Assembly (NCBI RefSeq): GCF_014640335.1
Contig: NZ_BMGT01000002.1
Coordinates: forward strand, 372,001-436,000
Length of the DNA: 64,000 nucleotides
Reading direction: 5' to 3'
Origin: Edaphobacter dinghuensis
GTDB taxonomy: Bacteria; Acidobacteriota; Terriglobia; Terriglobales; Acidobacteriaceae
Positions 23,702 through 33,736 of this stretch are shown piece after piece. Each line of letters starts with the position of its first letter. The stretch's first letter is position 1. Under the pieces are notes generated by a model, which saw nothing but the letters and a program-made list of their open reading frames with translations, did no database searches and was not told the origin of the DNA. The position numbers and the translations under genes are program-made.

Positions 23702-26575
23702 TCAGAACTCATAATCGAGAGAGAACTGAACTCTCCGCGCTGTCGATGTCGCGATGGGCCCGCCAAACCCGGATGCGGGAGTTGCGTTTGAGCCAAATGC
23801 CGTATTCAAGAGCGACACATTACGGTGGTTTAGCAGATTAAAGGATTCTGCAACAACGTCGAGATGCCCCTGGTACAACGGGACCATCTTAAGCACGCGC
23901 AGATCGACATCGACGTTGACGGGGGTTGCCAGAGCATTTCGATTGAAGCCATCAGGTCGCACAGCAAATGGAAAGATGTGTTCCCTGTTGCTATCCAGAC
24001 CAGTCACTGGATTAGAACGGAACCCACTCGCAATGCTGATGATTGGCGCAAATTCCAAGCCGGTAAGCGCCTTCATTATTGGACCGGGATTCGCGTTCTT
24101 TACAGCGTCCGCCGGATCGCCCAAGTCAGGACCAATGAGCCACAGGCCGCTTAATGTAAAACGGTGGCGTTGGTCCATAAGAGACAATGCGCGTTCGTCG
24201 CCAATGGCGTAAGGGTTCTGCGGTTGTTCGAGATCATAGCTTGCATCATCAATTGTCTTGGAATAGGTGTAACCTGCCATAATCTGCAAATCATCCTGGA
24301 ACTGACGATTCAGCGTGATCGTGGTCCCGTTGTATGACGAGCCAGCTGATGTAGCGAACTGATTTACAGCGTCATAGCTTGCATCGAGACGGTCCTTGGT
24401 AAAGACCAGACGCCCCAGTTGCTGTGATGTCGGCGAAGAGACACCGAGGGATGCTGCATTCGAGGCTGTGAGAATGACTGGCGCAGCGAGGTTGACATTA
24501 CTCGAGCGTCCAAGATGGACACCATGCACAAACTGATACTCTCCCGTGAGAGTCGTCTGCCACGGCAGCGATTTCTCAACACTCAGAGAGGCAACTTCAC
24601 TGTAAGGATTGCGAAGACCAGGTTGAGCCTTCCATATACTCGGTGCTACACCGACGAGAGGAACGGAAGGAATGCGTCCACTCTGATAGAGATTGACGGC
24701 ATCGGTATCCTCCACAATTTGCATGGAAGCGCGCGTGCCATCGAATTCGGAAATACGATTAATGGTCGAAAGTTGGAAACGATCATAAAAGATGCCGAAG
24801 CCGCTGCGAATAATGACCGTTTTTAGAGGAGTCCATGCCGCACCAAACCGCGGGCTGAAGTTGAGGGCATCCTGCGGAAACGACGAAGGCAGCCGGTTGT
24901 ACTCATAGCGGAGGCCATAGTCGAGGGTAAGCGATGGAAAGGCCACCCAATGGTCCTGGGCAAACCCAGCGAACCGGATCTCGCCCAGGTTGGTGTTGAA
25001 GTTGCCAAACGATTGCGTGAAAAAATCAGGAGTGCCGTTCTGAAGAGCAGCGAGGTTGCCGAAGACGAACAATCCTTGCGAGCCGTCTGGCATCTCTGTT
25101 CGCAGCGCAACGTGGTCGGCTCGTGCGCCGAACTGCACAAAATGCTGACGCAATTGCAGCGCAACCGTATCGGCAAACTCGGTGTGCGTCTCGAAGCGTT
25201 TATCGTTTCCTGAGGATGGAGTACCAAACAGAGCCGTACCAGAAACGAGAATGCCTGGCCCGACAGATTGCCCTGTGCGCTCCACAGCTCGCCGCTGTGC
25301 CAACTCGAAATTCAGCTTATTCAAAACGCTTTCAGTTAGTGTTGACGAGAGTGTCCCGTTGAGGCTGTTGTCAGCTACGAAGGATGAACCGCGGGCCGTC
25401 CGGTCTGTAAGCTCATCCGTATTAAAGGCATCGTTGACGTTGCGGCCATTTGTGAAGGCATACCGTAGCATGATGGCCTCGCGTGCCGTCATCGTACGGT
25501 CGATGCGCCCCGACAGCTCCGTTTCCTGATCGGTTGTGGGAAAGAAGCCGGACTGCAAGCTGAGATTGCCAAGAGGTGGATACTTTCGTATGGACGAGTT
25601 GATTATCCCGATCGTAGAAGGGTTCAGATCATTGGTGTCTTCTCCTCGGGCCATCTCCTGTTCAGCAGCAACATAGTAGAAGGTCTTGTCGCGTTGGATC
25701 GGTCCACCGAGCGCGACACCGGCGCGAACACGGTTCTCATCCGGCTTGTGCGGATTCAATCCTAACGACGGCGTGCCATTCAAGGCTCCGTTCTGAACAA
25801 AGGTAAACGCATCGCCGTGGATACGATTCACACCGGTTCGTGTTTGAACGTCAATGGAGCCACCGGCACCTCCGCCTGATTGTGCGGCGAACCCGTGATT
25901 GACGATCTGGAAATCGCTGATAGCCTCAGGCGAGAGCTGTGTTCGACTACTACCGGTGAATTCGTCATTGTCGTTAACTCCATCCAAATAGATCGCATTG
26001 CTCCCCGGTCGCAGACCGCCGAAGCTGAAGTTGCCACCACTCGCCGTTCCGCCTTGCTGTTGCAGCGCAGGATTGGCTGGAGCCGCCTGCGGAGAAAGAA
26101 GAACAAAAGTCAGATAGTTGCGGCTTGGAATGGGAAGCTCCTCTACACGATCACGATCGATATTGACCACTGAGGAGGTCTGCGAGGTGTCGAAGGTTAC
26201 CGGAGCGGCAGTTACATTGACACTCTGCTGTGCGCCGACGATGGCGAGATGAACCGAAAGGCGGGTCATGCGACCGACTGCAACAGATACAGACTCTACA
26301 TCGGATACAAACGATGGCGATGTAGTTTTGACGGTATAGTCGCCGCTCGACAGATCGCGAAGGAGAAATGTTCCGTCGTCAGCACTTTTGACGATACGAG
26401 CTGGAGCATCGGGCGCAGATATGGTCACAGTAGCACCCGCTACCGGGCTGCCGTTAGGTGCGAGGACAACTCCGGTAACGGCTCCGGCATTGCCCCCCTG
26501 GGCAACACATACAAACGGCAACACTGCCCCAATAGCGAACAGCACAAAACAGAATATGGCTTTGACAACAGACAT
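23702..26575 (-). CDS. TonB-dependent receptor, Oar-like, with carboxypeptidase-regulatory domain
   Basis: The start was set at MSVVKAIF, which has a GGAG site 9 bases upstream, giving 957 residues. A signal peptide ends near VCVAQGG, followed by a CarboxypepD_reg-like domain (VTGVVLAPNGSPVAGATVTI), a plug with SNAIYLDGVNDND and a barrel ending in FSLDYEF. It belongs to the same acidobacterial group as the receptor at 19.5-22.5 kb, but the two are clearly different in sequence and probably take different ligands. The two small Cys/His genes lie between them on the same strand. Confidence 0.92.
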   Translation of the reverse strand: MSVVKAIFCFVLFAIGAVLPFVCVAQGGNAGAVTGVVLAPNGSPVAGATVTISAPDAPARIVKSADDGTFLLRDLSSGDYTVKTTSPSFVSDVESVSVAVGRMTRLSVHLAIVGAQQSVNVTAAPVTFDTSQTSSVVNIDRDRVEELPIPSRNYLTFVLLSPQAAPANPALQQQGGTASGGNFSFGGLRPGSNAIYLDGVNDNDEFTGSSRTQLSPEAISDFQIVNHGFAAQSGGGAGGSIDVQTRTGVNRIHGDAFTFVQNGALNGTPSLGLNPHKPDENRVRAGVALGGPIQRDKTFYYVAAEQEMARGEDTNDLNPSTIGIINSSIRKYPPLGNLSLQSGFFPTTDQETELSGRIDRTMTAREAIMLRYAFTNGRNVNDAFNTDELTDRTARGSSFVADNSLNGTLSSTLTESVLNKLNFELAQRRAVERTGQSVGPGILVSGTALFGTPSSGNDKRFETHTEFADTVALQLRQHFVQFGARADHVALRTEMPDGSQGLFVFGNLAALQNGTPDFFTQSFGNFNTNLGEIRFAGFAQDHWVAFPSLTLDYGLRYEYNRLPSSFPQDALNFSPRFGAAWTPLKTVIIRSGFGIFYDRFQLSTINRISEFDGTRASMQIVEDTDAVNLYQSGRIPSVPLVGVAPSIWKAQPGLRNPYSEVASLSVEKSLPWQTTLTGEYQFVHGVHLGRSSNVNLAAPVILTASNAASLGVSSPTSQQLGRLVFTKDRLDASYDAVNQFATSAGSSYNGTTITLNRQFQDDLQIMAGYTYSKTIDDASYDLEQPQNPYAIGDERALSLMDQRHRFTLSGLWLIGPDLGDPADAVKNANPGPIMKALTGLEFAPIISIASGFRSNPVTGLDSNREHIFPFAVRPDGFNRNALATPVNVDVDLRVLKMVPLYQGHLDVVAESFNLLNHRNVSLLNTAFGSNATPASGFGGPIATSTARRVQFSLDYEF

Positions 26576-26684
26576 CCGAAATCTCCAAAGAGTGAGGCGT
26601 CCAGCGCAGGACACGCTGGTGCGCAAACATCAGCAAGAAGACACACCAAAACGGCGCGTCCATTCGAGCGCATTTTTCTGGAGA

Positions 26685-26990
26685 TCAGATTCGTAATGGA
26701 AGAACAAACAAGGGAGGAACGGCAAAGATGAACGTGTGGCCGGTTTCGACAGGCTTCGCGCTCTGGTCGGGCACAAGTATTCGCAAGGAGACGAAGCCAA
26801 GCCTCAGAGCAGCCGAGGAGATCAGCTTACACAGCACCAGGACAAGACAGATCAAAAGCAAGAACGCGTATACCGCATACTCGGTGTCGTTCGAGAGGCC
26901 CGGAGCATCCCAGTGGTCAAATAGCTCAAGCAGAGGGACGAACGCTCCAATCAGCATCAAGACAGTACCGAATTGAAACAATCGCCTCAT
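26685..26990 (-). CDS. Small two-helix membrane protein
   Basis: The 101-residue protein has two hydrophobic helices, one at the N-terminus (about 5-23) and one at about 38-58, joined by LELFDHWDAPGLSNDTEY. The C-terminus is basic and hydrophobic. A similar WD.PGLS.DTEY pattern is familiar from hypothetical acidobacterial proteins, but no function is known. It lies 109 bases upstream of the receptor gene on the same strand. Confidence 0.6.
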   Translation of the reverse strand: MRRLFQFGTVLMLIGAFVPLLELFDHWDAPGLSNDTEYAVYAFLLLICLVLVLCKLISSAALRLGFVSLRILVPDQSAKPVETGHTFIFAVPPLFVLPLRI

Positions 26991-27134
26991 ACTCTAATTT
27001 CGAGTATAGATCGAAGGCCATCGAAGCTATTCCGCGTATCGGCATCAGAGCTTCCTCGCGCATACTCCACCCTTGGAAGATGGGGATGCTTCCTCTTAGC
27101 ATCCATCCGCCTAAATATGCAGGACTTAACTGCC

Positions 27135-27175
27135 AAACCCACCGGAGACGCAGAGGGTCTTCATACGGTGGGTTT
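27135..27175. terminator. 10-bp stem hairpin downstream of tRNA-fMet
   Basis: AAACCCACCG and CGGTGGGTTT are exact complements separated by 21 bases. The hairpin lies 16 bases past the 3' end of the tRNA in its direction of transcription and ends in a short T-run on that strand. On the plus strand it is followed by AGCTTTTT, so it could act in both directions. Confidence 0.5.
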
Positions 27176-27190
27176 AGCTTTTTCGCTAAA

Positions 27191-27267
<77 letters not shown>

Positions 27268-27440
27268 CTTTGAATATACCGCTGTTAGTTAGGAAGGTCA
27301 ATTGCTAGGCCGGAGGGGAAATTACTGTAATTCAAAGAAGAGTTTTGTAGTTGTAGTAACTTTTTTCCATAGATCGCGTTTTTATAAACAACGACTGTGA
27401 GGTAAATCCTCAAAGTCGGTACGGTCGCAGTGAGGGAAAT

Positions 27441-28742
27441 ATGCAGCAGTCGAAATATCTTCAAGTATCGGGACTTTTAATAGGCTTTCTGCTTGCCACC
27501 GGTGGGGCCGGAGTCGCCCAGGAGAAGGCGGCAGTAGTTCCTGATGCACAGGTTGAAGCCAACGTTTTGAAGGCGTTAGCCAATACACCTCAGCTAGCGG
27601 ATCAATCTATTAGTACGACGACTGTTTATGGCCAGGTAACCTTGACCGGCACCGTGCGGGATGAAGCCTCTCGAGATATGGCCGAGACAGTGACATCGAA
27701 TACTCCTGGGGTAAAGAAGGTCATCGACCAATTGGCGATCGGTGCAACCGCAGCCGACAACGCCTCAGGAGATACTGCCGGACAAGATCAAGACGCTGCC
27801 GCCGAAGGCACGGGGCCACAGCTTCAGTCCGATGGAACATATTCCAACTCCCCTAACCAGCAGCAACCGACAGAACAACAACAAGGGGACATGGGCGCCG
27901 CGGGACAACCACCGGCTGGCCCAAATGAGTCACCTCAGTATGGCCCTGCAGGTCCTCCTCCAGATGTAAATCCCCAATATGGTCCTGCTGGACCTCCCCA
28001 TCAAGAAGGACAGAATCAGCCTCAGCGTCCGTATCGTCAACCTTACAATCCGGCTTATGGCCAAGCACCTCCCCCTCCCTACGCTCGGCCCTACCCTGCG
28101 CAGCGTGGCGGCGAAGCAGTGGTCGTTCCTGGCGGAACATTACTACGCGTACGCGTAAATGAGGGAATGGACAGCAAGAACACTGCGCTTGGAACAGTAT
28201 TTGACGGAGTTGTGATCAACGATGTCGTCGCAGGAAATGCAGTGGCAATTCCGCGAGGAACTTCGGTGCAAGGCAAGGTTGTCGATGTACACAACGCCGG
28301 GTCACTTAAGGGCAAGGGAGAGTTGGCGCTGCAACTGACGCAGATAACTCTTGGCGGCCAAACTTATCCCGTCGTCTCCGATGCATGGAGCCATCAAGGC
28401 GCAGATAAAACCGGACAGACGGTTGGCAATGCTGTTGGACTGGGAGCGTTCGGCGCGTTGATTGGAGCAGTAGCAGGTGGCGGTCCCGGAGCCTTGATTG
28501 GCGCTGGCGTCGGTGGAGCTGCGGGCGTTGGTGCATCAGCAGCCTCGGGGCGCGGCGAAGCGGTTGTTCCGGCAGAGGCGATCTTAAACTTTAGGCTGAC
28601 TCAGCAAGTGCCTCTAACAACGGTATCGCAAGAGGAGATGAACCGACTGGCTAGCGGTGTTCAACCGGCACAGCAGTTGCACCGACGTCCTCCTCCGCCC
28701 CCGCCCTACTACTATTACGGGCCGGCCTATTATCCCTACTAG
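27441..28742 (+). CDS. Exported BON-domain protein with Pro-rich linker and glycine-rich core
   Basis: The 433-residue protein has a signal peptide (ending near GVAQEK), one BON domain at about 34-100 (VEANVLKALAN ... VTLTGTVRDEASRDMAE), a Gln/Pro-rich linker at 110-230 with a repeated PQYGPAGPP, a beta-rich domain at 230-330, a glycine-zipper-like hydrophobic stretch at 335-370 and a His/Pro/Tyr-rich tail. BON domains bind phospholipid and are common in envelope-stress proteins. A ribosome site GAGGG precedes the ATG, and a hairpin (27392-27418) lies in the leader. The exact role is unknown. Confidence 0.8.
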   Translation: MQQSKYLQVSGLLIGFLLATGGAGVAQEKAAVVPDAQVEANVLKALANTPQLADQSISTTTVYGQVTLTGTVRDEASRDMAETVTSNTPGVKKVIDQLAIGATAADNASGDTAGQDQDAAAEGTGPQLQSDGTYSNSPNQQQPTEQQQGDMGAAGQPPAGPNESPQYGPAGPPPDVNPQYGPAGPPHQEGQNQPQRPYRQPYNPAYGQAPPPPYARPYPAQRGGEAVVVPGGTLLRVRVNEGMDSKNTALGTVFDGVVINDVVAGNAVAIPRGTSVQGKVVDVHNAGSLKGKGELALQLTQITLGGQTYPVVSDAWSHQGADKTGQTVGNAVGLGAFGALIGAVAGGGPGALIGAGVGGAAGVGASAASGRGEAVVPAEAILNFRLTQQVPLTTVSQEEMNRLASGVQPAQQLHRRPPPPPPYYYYGPAYYPY

Positions 28743-28770
28743 AGGACGCGTTCAATCTCACTTCTCTCCC

Positions 28771-28811
28771 AAATGTTGACGGAGTATCCATTGGATACTT
28801 CGTCAACATTT
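28771..28811. terminator. 19-bp hairpin with 3-base loop after the BON gene
   Basis: AAATGTTGACGGAGTATCC pairs with GGATACTTCGTCAACATTT over 19 positions with one G-U pair around ATT. It starts 29 bases after the BON-protein stop. There is no following T-run, so it may be an operator for the next gene instead of a terminator. Confidence 0.6.
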
Positions 28812-28947
28812 ATGAAAATAGATTCGTCTGATTCATGCACATTCCATAAGCGCACTCATTTATTGCAGAACCGACCAATGAAGCAAGCGCTTGAAGTTGT
28901 ACTCTGGGTATCATCCTGTTCCTCACACATGGAGCGCCTCAATCACT

Positions 28948-30060
28948 ATGTCCGACGCCTTTGCTCACACCAGCTCTTCCCTGCTTGAGATCATTGCCCA
29001 GGTACAGCCACCACGACCGAAACGCATTCGTCCTATTGTGATCATCGGTGCAGGAGGCATTGTGCGTTCAGCGCATTTGCCTGCTTATAAAAAAGCCGGC
29101 TTCCCTGTCGTTGGCATAATGGACGCATCTTCAGAAAAGGCAGCAGAGCTGGCTTTAGCAGAGGGTATTACGCACTCGTTCGCATCCATTGCCGAAACGC
29201 TCCGCTTTGCGCCGAAAGACTGTGTCTTCGATATCGCTGTGCCTGCTTCGCAACTTTTCTCCATCATGCAAGAGCTTCCGCAAGGTGCTGTTGTCCTGAT
29301 GCAAAAGCCTATGGGTGAAACGCTCGAAGAAGCACGTGCCATCCGTGACATTTGTCGAAACAAAGGCTTCACTGCGGCAGTCAATTTTTCGTTACGCTAC
29401 TCCCCCAACAATCTCGCAGTTCAAGCGCTCGCCAGCAATGGCTTGCTCGGAGAGATCCACGACATCGAGGTACAGACACGCACTTACACTCCCTGGCATC
29501 TCTGGACCTTTCTTTCTACCGCTCCGCGCCTTGAAATTCTTTATCACAGCATTCATTACTTTGATCTCATACGATCATGGTTGGGGAATCCGCACAGCGT
29601 GTATGCACGCACAGTTAAGCATCCTCTCTCCGCAAATCTTGCAGCCACTCGGACAACCGCCATACTCGACTATGGTGACTCGAAACGTGTTTTTGTCACG
29701 ACCAACCATGGTCACAACTTCGGCTCGGCACATCAACACAGTTATGTGCAGTGGGAAGGACTTACAGGAGCAGCCCGCATTTCAATGGGAGTCAATCTGG
29801 ACTATCCCAAAGGCAAACCCGATACGCTCGAGTACGCCGCACGCGGAAATATGGCAGCCACATGGCAGACATTACCAGTCAGCGGCAACAACTTTCCCGA
29901 TGCATTCATGGGAACGATGGGAGCGTTGCAAGCCTTCGCTGAGGGGTCAATCGCGACATTGCCCTCTCACTTTGAAGATGCCTTCCAGACCATGGCCCTT
30001 GTCGAAGCGCTTTATCAATCCAGTGAGCGAAGTGGCTATCCTATCGCTTACACAGACTGA
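28948..30060 (+). CDS. Gfo/Idh/MocA family oxidoreductase (paralogue 1)
   Basis: The 370-residue protein has an N-terminal Rossmann fold (PIVIIGAGGIVRSAHLPAYKKAGF) and a C-terminal Gfo/Idh/MocA sheet domain. The usual EKP signature reads QKP (VLMQKPMGE), keeping the catalytic Lys. LEILYHSIHYFDLIRSW follows in the substrate domain. The ATG for MSDAF was chosen over one 57 bases upstream. It heads a fucose-utilisation region and has a close paralogue at 51-52 kb, which is also next to sugar-dehydrogenase genes. A sugar dehydrogenase role is likely; the substrate is not known. Confidence 0.88.
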   Translation: MSDAFAHTSSSLLEIIAQVQPPRPKRIRPIVIIGAGGIVRSAHLPAYKKAGFPVVGIMDASSEKAAELALAEGITHSFASIAETLRFAPKDCVFDIAVPASQLFSIMQELPQGAVVLMQKPMGETLEEARAIRDICRNKGFTAAVNFSLRYSPNNLAVQALASNGLLGEIHDIEVQTRTYTPWHLWTFLSTAPRLEILYHSIHYFDLIRSWLGNPHSVYARTVKHPLSANLAATRTTAILDYGDSKRVFVTTNHGHNFGSAHQHSYVQWEGLTGAARISMGVNLDYPKGKPDTLEYAARGNMAATWQTLPVSGNNFPDAFMGTMGALQAFAEGSIATLPSHFEDAFQTMALVEALYQSSERSGYPIAYTD

Positions 30061-30142
30061 TCCGCTGCTGTAAAGCATGTCGTCTCAATCATCAAAACGC
30101 AGATGCAACTCCAACTCGAATCGGTTTTGTTTCCGCGTACCA

Positions 30143-31159
30143 CTAGCGCCCTCCCATCGAAAGCAACACGGTTGCTCCAATTAGCGCTGCCGTTCCCGCT
30201 CCTAACAATGTCACCGATGTACGTGAAGCACCTTTCCATTCGGCTGCCAGCAGGCCGGAGATTGTTGCCGTCAAGATCATGAATATCTGAAATAGCCCCC
30301 AGCCGATCGAGGTTCCAAGCGCTCCAAGATAAACAGAACTTACACCATAAAGTGCAAAGGCTCCCATCCACAATATCGCCATTAAGGTTGCCCACCATAC
30401 ATCCGATGAATCACTCGTAAACCCCTTCCAGCTTTTATTCCTACGCAACAGATACAAGCTATATCCAACATTTGGAACGAGTCCGCCTAACAGTGCGATA
30501 GGCCACACAGCGTAGGCCGCGGAGACAGGTGTGTTTCCAACTCTCACAGCAGCCGTAGCCAATCCCTGTCCAAATGCGAATGCGTAATTTAACATCGGCG
30601 CCAGAAGTCCGCATAGAACTGCCAGCAGGACGGCAGTTGCATATCCTTGCTGTCGCGGTAGATCGTTTTCTCCATTGCGGCTACCGTATTCACGCAATTG
30701 CCCACCCCAGGCCGTCAACACTATTCCAAGTACCATCACGACGACGCCTGCAAATATCTCTGCAAGCGCGGTACCCGAAACGAGTTTTCTCTGCCCCATC
30801 CACAACGGAACTAACGTTCCCAGTACCGCGCCAAGCCCTACAATCACCGCATAGCCAACCCCCATGCCTAACCGCAGTATGCAGATGCCAAACAGAATTT
30901 GAGCAATACCCCATCCTGCACCAAACAGAATCGGAGCATACATCGTACTCAAAGGGACTGCGAGATAGATATCAAACAGATGATCCACATGCACCAATGC
31001 CAAAGCCCAAGGCAACACCAGCAGAGACATCAGGCTGAACACCAGCCACACATTCTCCCATCGCCGCGTAAACTTCATGGGCAGCATGCAATTGCCTGAC
31101 ATCGCCCCCGCTACCATCGTCAGCCCAATTCCCTGCAGCACAAGCCCGCTCATCCGCAC
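30143..31159 (-). CDS. RhaT-like sugar:H+ symporter (DMT superfamily)
   Basis: The 338-residue protein has about ten helices and resembles the L-rhamnose-proton symporter RhaT, with GNCMLPMKFTRRWENVWLVFSL near the start and GAGWGIAQILFGICILRLGMG in the middle. Its stop overlaps nothing, but its start overlaps the end of the fuconate dehydratase gene by 10 bases, so the two are coupled. L-fucose is the probable substrate in this context, though rhamnose remains possible. Confidence 0.85.
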   Translation of the reverse strand: MRMSGLVLQGIGLTMVAGAMSGNCMLPMKFTRRWENVWLVFSLMSLLVLPWALALVHVDHLFDIYLAVPLSTMYAPILFGAGWGIAQILFGICILRLGMGVGYAVIVGLGAVLGTLVPLWMGQRKLVSGTALAEIFAGVVVMVLGIVLTAWGGQLREYGSRNGENDLPRQQGYATAVLLAVLCGLLAPMLNYAFAFGQGLATAAVRVGNTPVSAAYAVWPIALLGGLVPNVGYSLYLLRRNKSWKGFTSDSSDVWWATLMAILWMGAFALYGVSSVYLGALGTSIGWGLFQIFMILTATISGLLAAEWKGASRTSVTLLGAGTAALIGATVLLSMGGR

Positions 31160-32412
31160 TTCCGTTGCGATAATTCCTTCAGATCACTCGATGCCCCCGG
31201 CTCTTGCGGTGTGCGGTAGAATCCTCCCTCAACCATCGCCGGATGCACCATGTGGTTTCGCAGGTGTGGAATGTATTCCAGAAACAGAGCATCGTGTCCT
31301 ATTGCTACGTGATTGAAAAGCACAAGGTGTTGATGAATCTGCCCCATATCGCCAACATGGGGCACTATTGGAAGATTGAACTTCTTGGCAAGCAGACTCA
31401 CTGTTATAAACTCGCTTACTCCCGCCAACCTCGTGCAATCCGCCTGCAAGAAAAACGCTGCTCCGGTTTGGATAAAGTTCTTGAACACGACACGGTTCGG
31501 GATATGCTCTCCCGTCGCTACCTTCACCGGAGCGATCTCCCGCGCCAGTGCTACGTGGGCCATCACGTCATCCGGATGTGTCGGCTCTTCAATCCAGAGA
31601 GGCCTTAGCTTAACCAACTCAGCACACATGCTGCGCGCGATTGGCAGCGTCCATTGCTGGTTCGCGTCAAACATGATCGTTCCGGAATCGCCTGCGCATT
31701 CACGCAACATTGCCGCACGTCGCAGATCTCGCGCATGATCACGAGACCCCACCTTTAGTTTGAATGCGCTGAATCCCCGGCCTATTGCTGCCGCCGTCAG
31801 CTCTCGCACCTTCGCATCGTCATATGCCATCCATCCAACCGAGGTGTCATAGCCCGGATATCCCGTACGCAGAATATCCGCACGCTGAGAGCGCGTCTCT
31901 TTCTGCTCTCGCAATATCGCTATAGCCTGTTGCTCGTCCAGCAGCTCATCCAGATAACTCAGGTCAAGTAATCGCACTACTTCTTCCGGCTGAAGATCCA
32001 GCAGAAGCTTCCACAGGGGTACACCTCTGCTCTTTGCCCAAAGATCGAAGCACGCATTGGTAATAGAGGCCAGTGCCAGATGCACTACACCCTTGTGTGG
32101 CCCCAGCCATCGCAACATCGGATTATCTGCCATCTGCCGCGACACATCTCCGAATTCTGCCATCAAGTCTTCAATCGGGCGTCCCCGCAATGGCTGTGCG
32201 AGTAGTTCAATCGCCTCGCAAACCAAGCGATTTCCTTCACCAAGAGTTAAGGCAAACCCTGTACCGCACATGCCGGTCTCTGTCGAACCGAGCAGCGTCA
32301 CCGCCAAACAATACTCAGGCGACGTATGCACTGCATCGCTTCCCGCCCCAGGTGGCAATGAATACCTCGCATCGAATGTTGAAATGCGATCAATCAAACA
32401 TAACGCCATCAT
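31150..32412 (-). CDS. L-fuconate dehydratase (enolase superfamily)
   Basis: The 420-residue protein matches the fuconate dehydratase branch: GYPGYDTSVGW at about 184-194, the KxK catalytic pair K218/K220 in FKLKVG, metal ligands D249 (FDANQ), E275 or E276 (WIEEP) and E302 (TGEH), and catalytic H352 in VPHVGDMGQ. The enzyme dehydrates L-fuconate to 2-keto-3-deoxy-L-fuconate in the non-phosphorylating L-fucose pathway. It overlaps the transporter gene downstream and lies 80 bases after the GntR gene on the same strand. Confidence 0.92.
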   Translation of the reverse strand: MMALCLIDRISTFDARYSLPPGAGSDAVHTSPEYCLAVTLLGSTETGMCGTGFALTLGEGNRLVCEAIELLAQPLRGRPIEDLMAEFGDVSRQMADNPMLRWLGPHKGVVHLALASITNACFDLWAKSRGVPLWKLLLDLQPEEVVRLLDLSYLDELLDEQQAIAILREQKETRSQRADILRTGYPGYDTSVGWMAYDDAKVRELTAAAIGRGFSAFKLKVGSRDHARDLRRAAMLRECAGDSGTIMFDANQQWTLPIARSMCAELVKLRPLWIEEPTHPDDVMAHVALAREIAPVKVATGEHIPNRVVFKNFIQTGAAFFLQADCTRLAGVSEFITVSLLAKKFNLPIVPHVGDMGQIHQHLVLFNHVAIGHDALFLEYIPHLRNHMVHPAMVEGGFYRTPQEPGASSDLKELSQRKCG

Positions 32413-32492
32413 CTACTCCTGTTTTGGAATCGAAAATCTTTTTCCGGTTCGCGCTGCACTGCCATGCAGACCTGATAATGCTCACCATCGCC

Positions 32493-33224
32493 TTACTGTT
32501 GGCGCTTACTACGCTTGCCCAATAGAGCCTTTTTCTCCCACTGGTCATAAGCCGTAGCTGCGAACCTTGTCATCACCTGCTGGATGTACTGCTCTACCAC
32601 GCGCCCTTCGCCTTCCAGTATTAGATCGTGTATTCGTTGATGTACCTCAAGCTCATGGTTCCAAGGACCGGTTCCTTGTCCGCTTGCAACAACACGTATC
32701 CGCACGAACGCAAAAAACGGCAACAGAATCCTTCGTGCATGCTCCAGCAAAAAAGAATTTTGCGAAAGCCGGCAAAGTTCCAGATGAAATGCCAGATCGG
32801 CATCCAGTAACTCCGGCGCATTACCGCGCTTCGTTGCGCGCCGCATCCTGTCCACCGCTTCCTGCAAATCTCCTGTATCGACCTTGCGTTCTGCCGCCAG
32901 ACGTCCTGCGAGTCCTTCCAGTGCGCCACGCAACTCATACAGGCGAAGCACGTCATCTTCACTCAAACTCACCACGCGAGCGCTTCTTCCTGAAGCCTTC
33001 GCAACAAAACCTTCCTGCGCCAAAATATTGATCGCTTCTCGAATCGAGCCCTGCGCAACACCAAACGTTCGCCCCCACGTCCCTTCCACGATCCGCGAGC
33101 CTGGCTTGAGCGTGCCACTAACAATCTCTTCCCGCAGGCGCTCTGCCAACGCGTGCTTCACCAATGGTTCATTACGTTGAACAACTTGTTTCGCCATTCG
33201 CTTTGTTACGGTATTGTTTGACAT
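32493..33224 (-). CDS. GntR/FadR-type transcriptional regulator
   Basis: The 243-residue protein has an N-terminal winged helix (LAERLREEIVSGTLKPGSRIVEGTWGRTFGVAQGSIREAINILAQEGFV) and a C-terminal FCD helical domain with conserved metal/ligand histidines (LAFHLELCR). It probably senses a fucose pathway sugar acid and controls the dehydratase and transporter genes downstream and the divergent mutarotase/fucosidase genes. The divergent region is about 100 bases long and should contain its operator; no clean palindrome was identified there. Confidence 0.92.
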   Translation of the reverse strand: MSNNTVTKRMAKQVVQRNEPLVKHALAERLREEIVSGTLKPGSRIVEGTWGRTFGVAQGSIREAINILAQEGFVAKASGRSARVVSLSEDDVLRLYELRGALEGLAGRLAAERKVDTGDLQEAVDRMRRATKRGNAPELLDADLAFHLELCRLSQNSFLLEHARRILLPFFAFVRIRVVASGQGTGPWNHELEVHQRIHDLILEGEGRVVEQYIQQVMTRFAATAYDQWEKKALLGKRSKRQQ

Positions 33225-33322
33225 AAGTGCCTATATTAAAGTGCGCGAGCCTATAACTCCTCAATCTTCTAAAGTTAATGCGCTCGATGAACGCTTGGAA
33301 TAGACCATCTCCAAGGAGCCCC

Positions 33323-33646
33323 ATGCAACGCTACGCTCAAATCATCTATCTACGCCCCGAGGCAGAAGCCGCCTACAAGAAGTATCACCAGTCTGTTTGG
33401 CCCGACGTTCTCAGCAAGATCACCGAATGCAATATCCGAAATTACTCCATCTTTCTTCGCAACAACATTCTCTTTGGCTACTTCGAATACATCGGCAACG
33501 ATTTCGTCGCGGACATGGCAAAGATGGCTGCCGATCCCAAGACGCAGGAGTGGTGGGCCATTATGAGTCCGATGCAAAAACCACTCGATAACCGCGCTGA
33601 GGGTGAGTGGTGGGCCTCCATGAAAGAAGTCTTCCATCTGGATTAA
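33323..33646 (+). CDS. L-rhamnose/L-fucose mutarotase (RhaM family)
   Basis: The 107-residue protein has the RhaM/DUF718 dimeric beta-barrel pattern, with a HQSVWPDVL segment holding the catalytic-type His and a WWASMKEVFHLD end. The ATG chosen has a strong AAGGAG site 4 bases before it; an upstream ORF start lacks one. The family interconverts alpha and beta anomers of 6-deoxysugars. Next to an alpha-L-fucosidase and fuconate dehydratase, L-fucose is the likely substrate. Confidence 0.9.
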   Translation: MQRYAQIIYLRPEAEAAYKKYHQSVWPDVLSKITECNIRNYSIFLRNNILFGYFEYIGNDFVADMAKMAADPKTQEWWAIMSPMQKPLDNRAEGEWWASMKEVFHLD

Positions 33647-33736
33647 AAGTCGATGCATTTCTCTTCATTTAAGCGCTTATAGTAACCAGAAGCATATCAC
33701 GCAATTCATGATATTTTGCTTATTTTCTAGAATTAC

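Noticed and set aside
33205..33240. GntR operator at TTGTTTGACAT
   Set aside because: It resembles the FadR-type half-sites but lies within the first codons of the regulator gene and is not symmetric.
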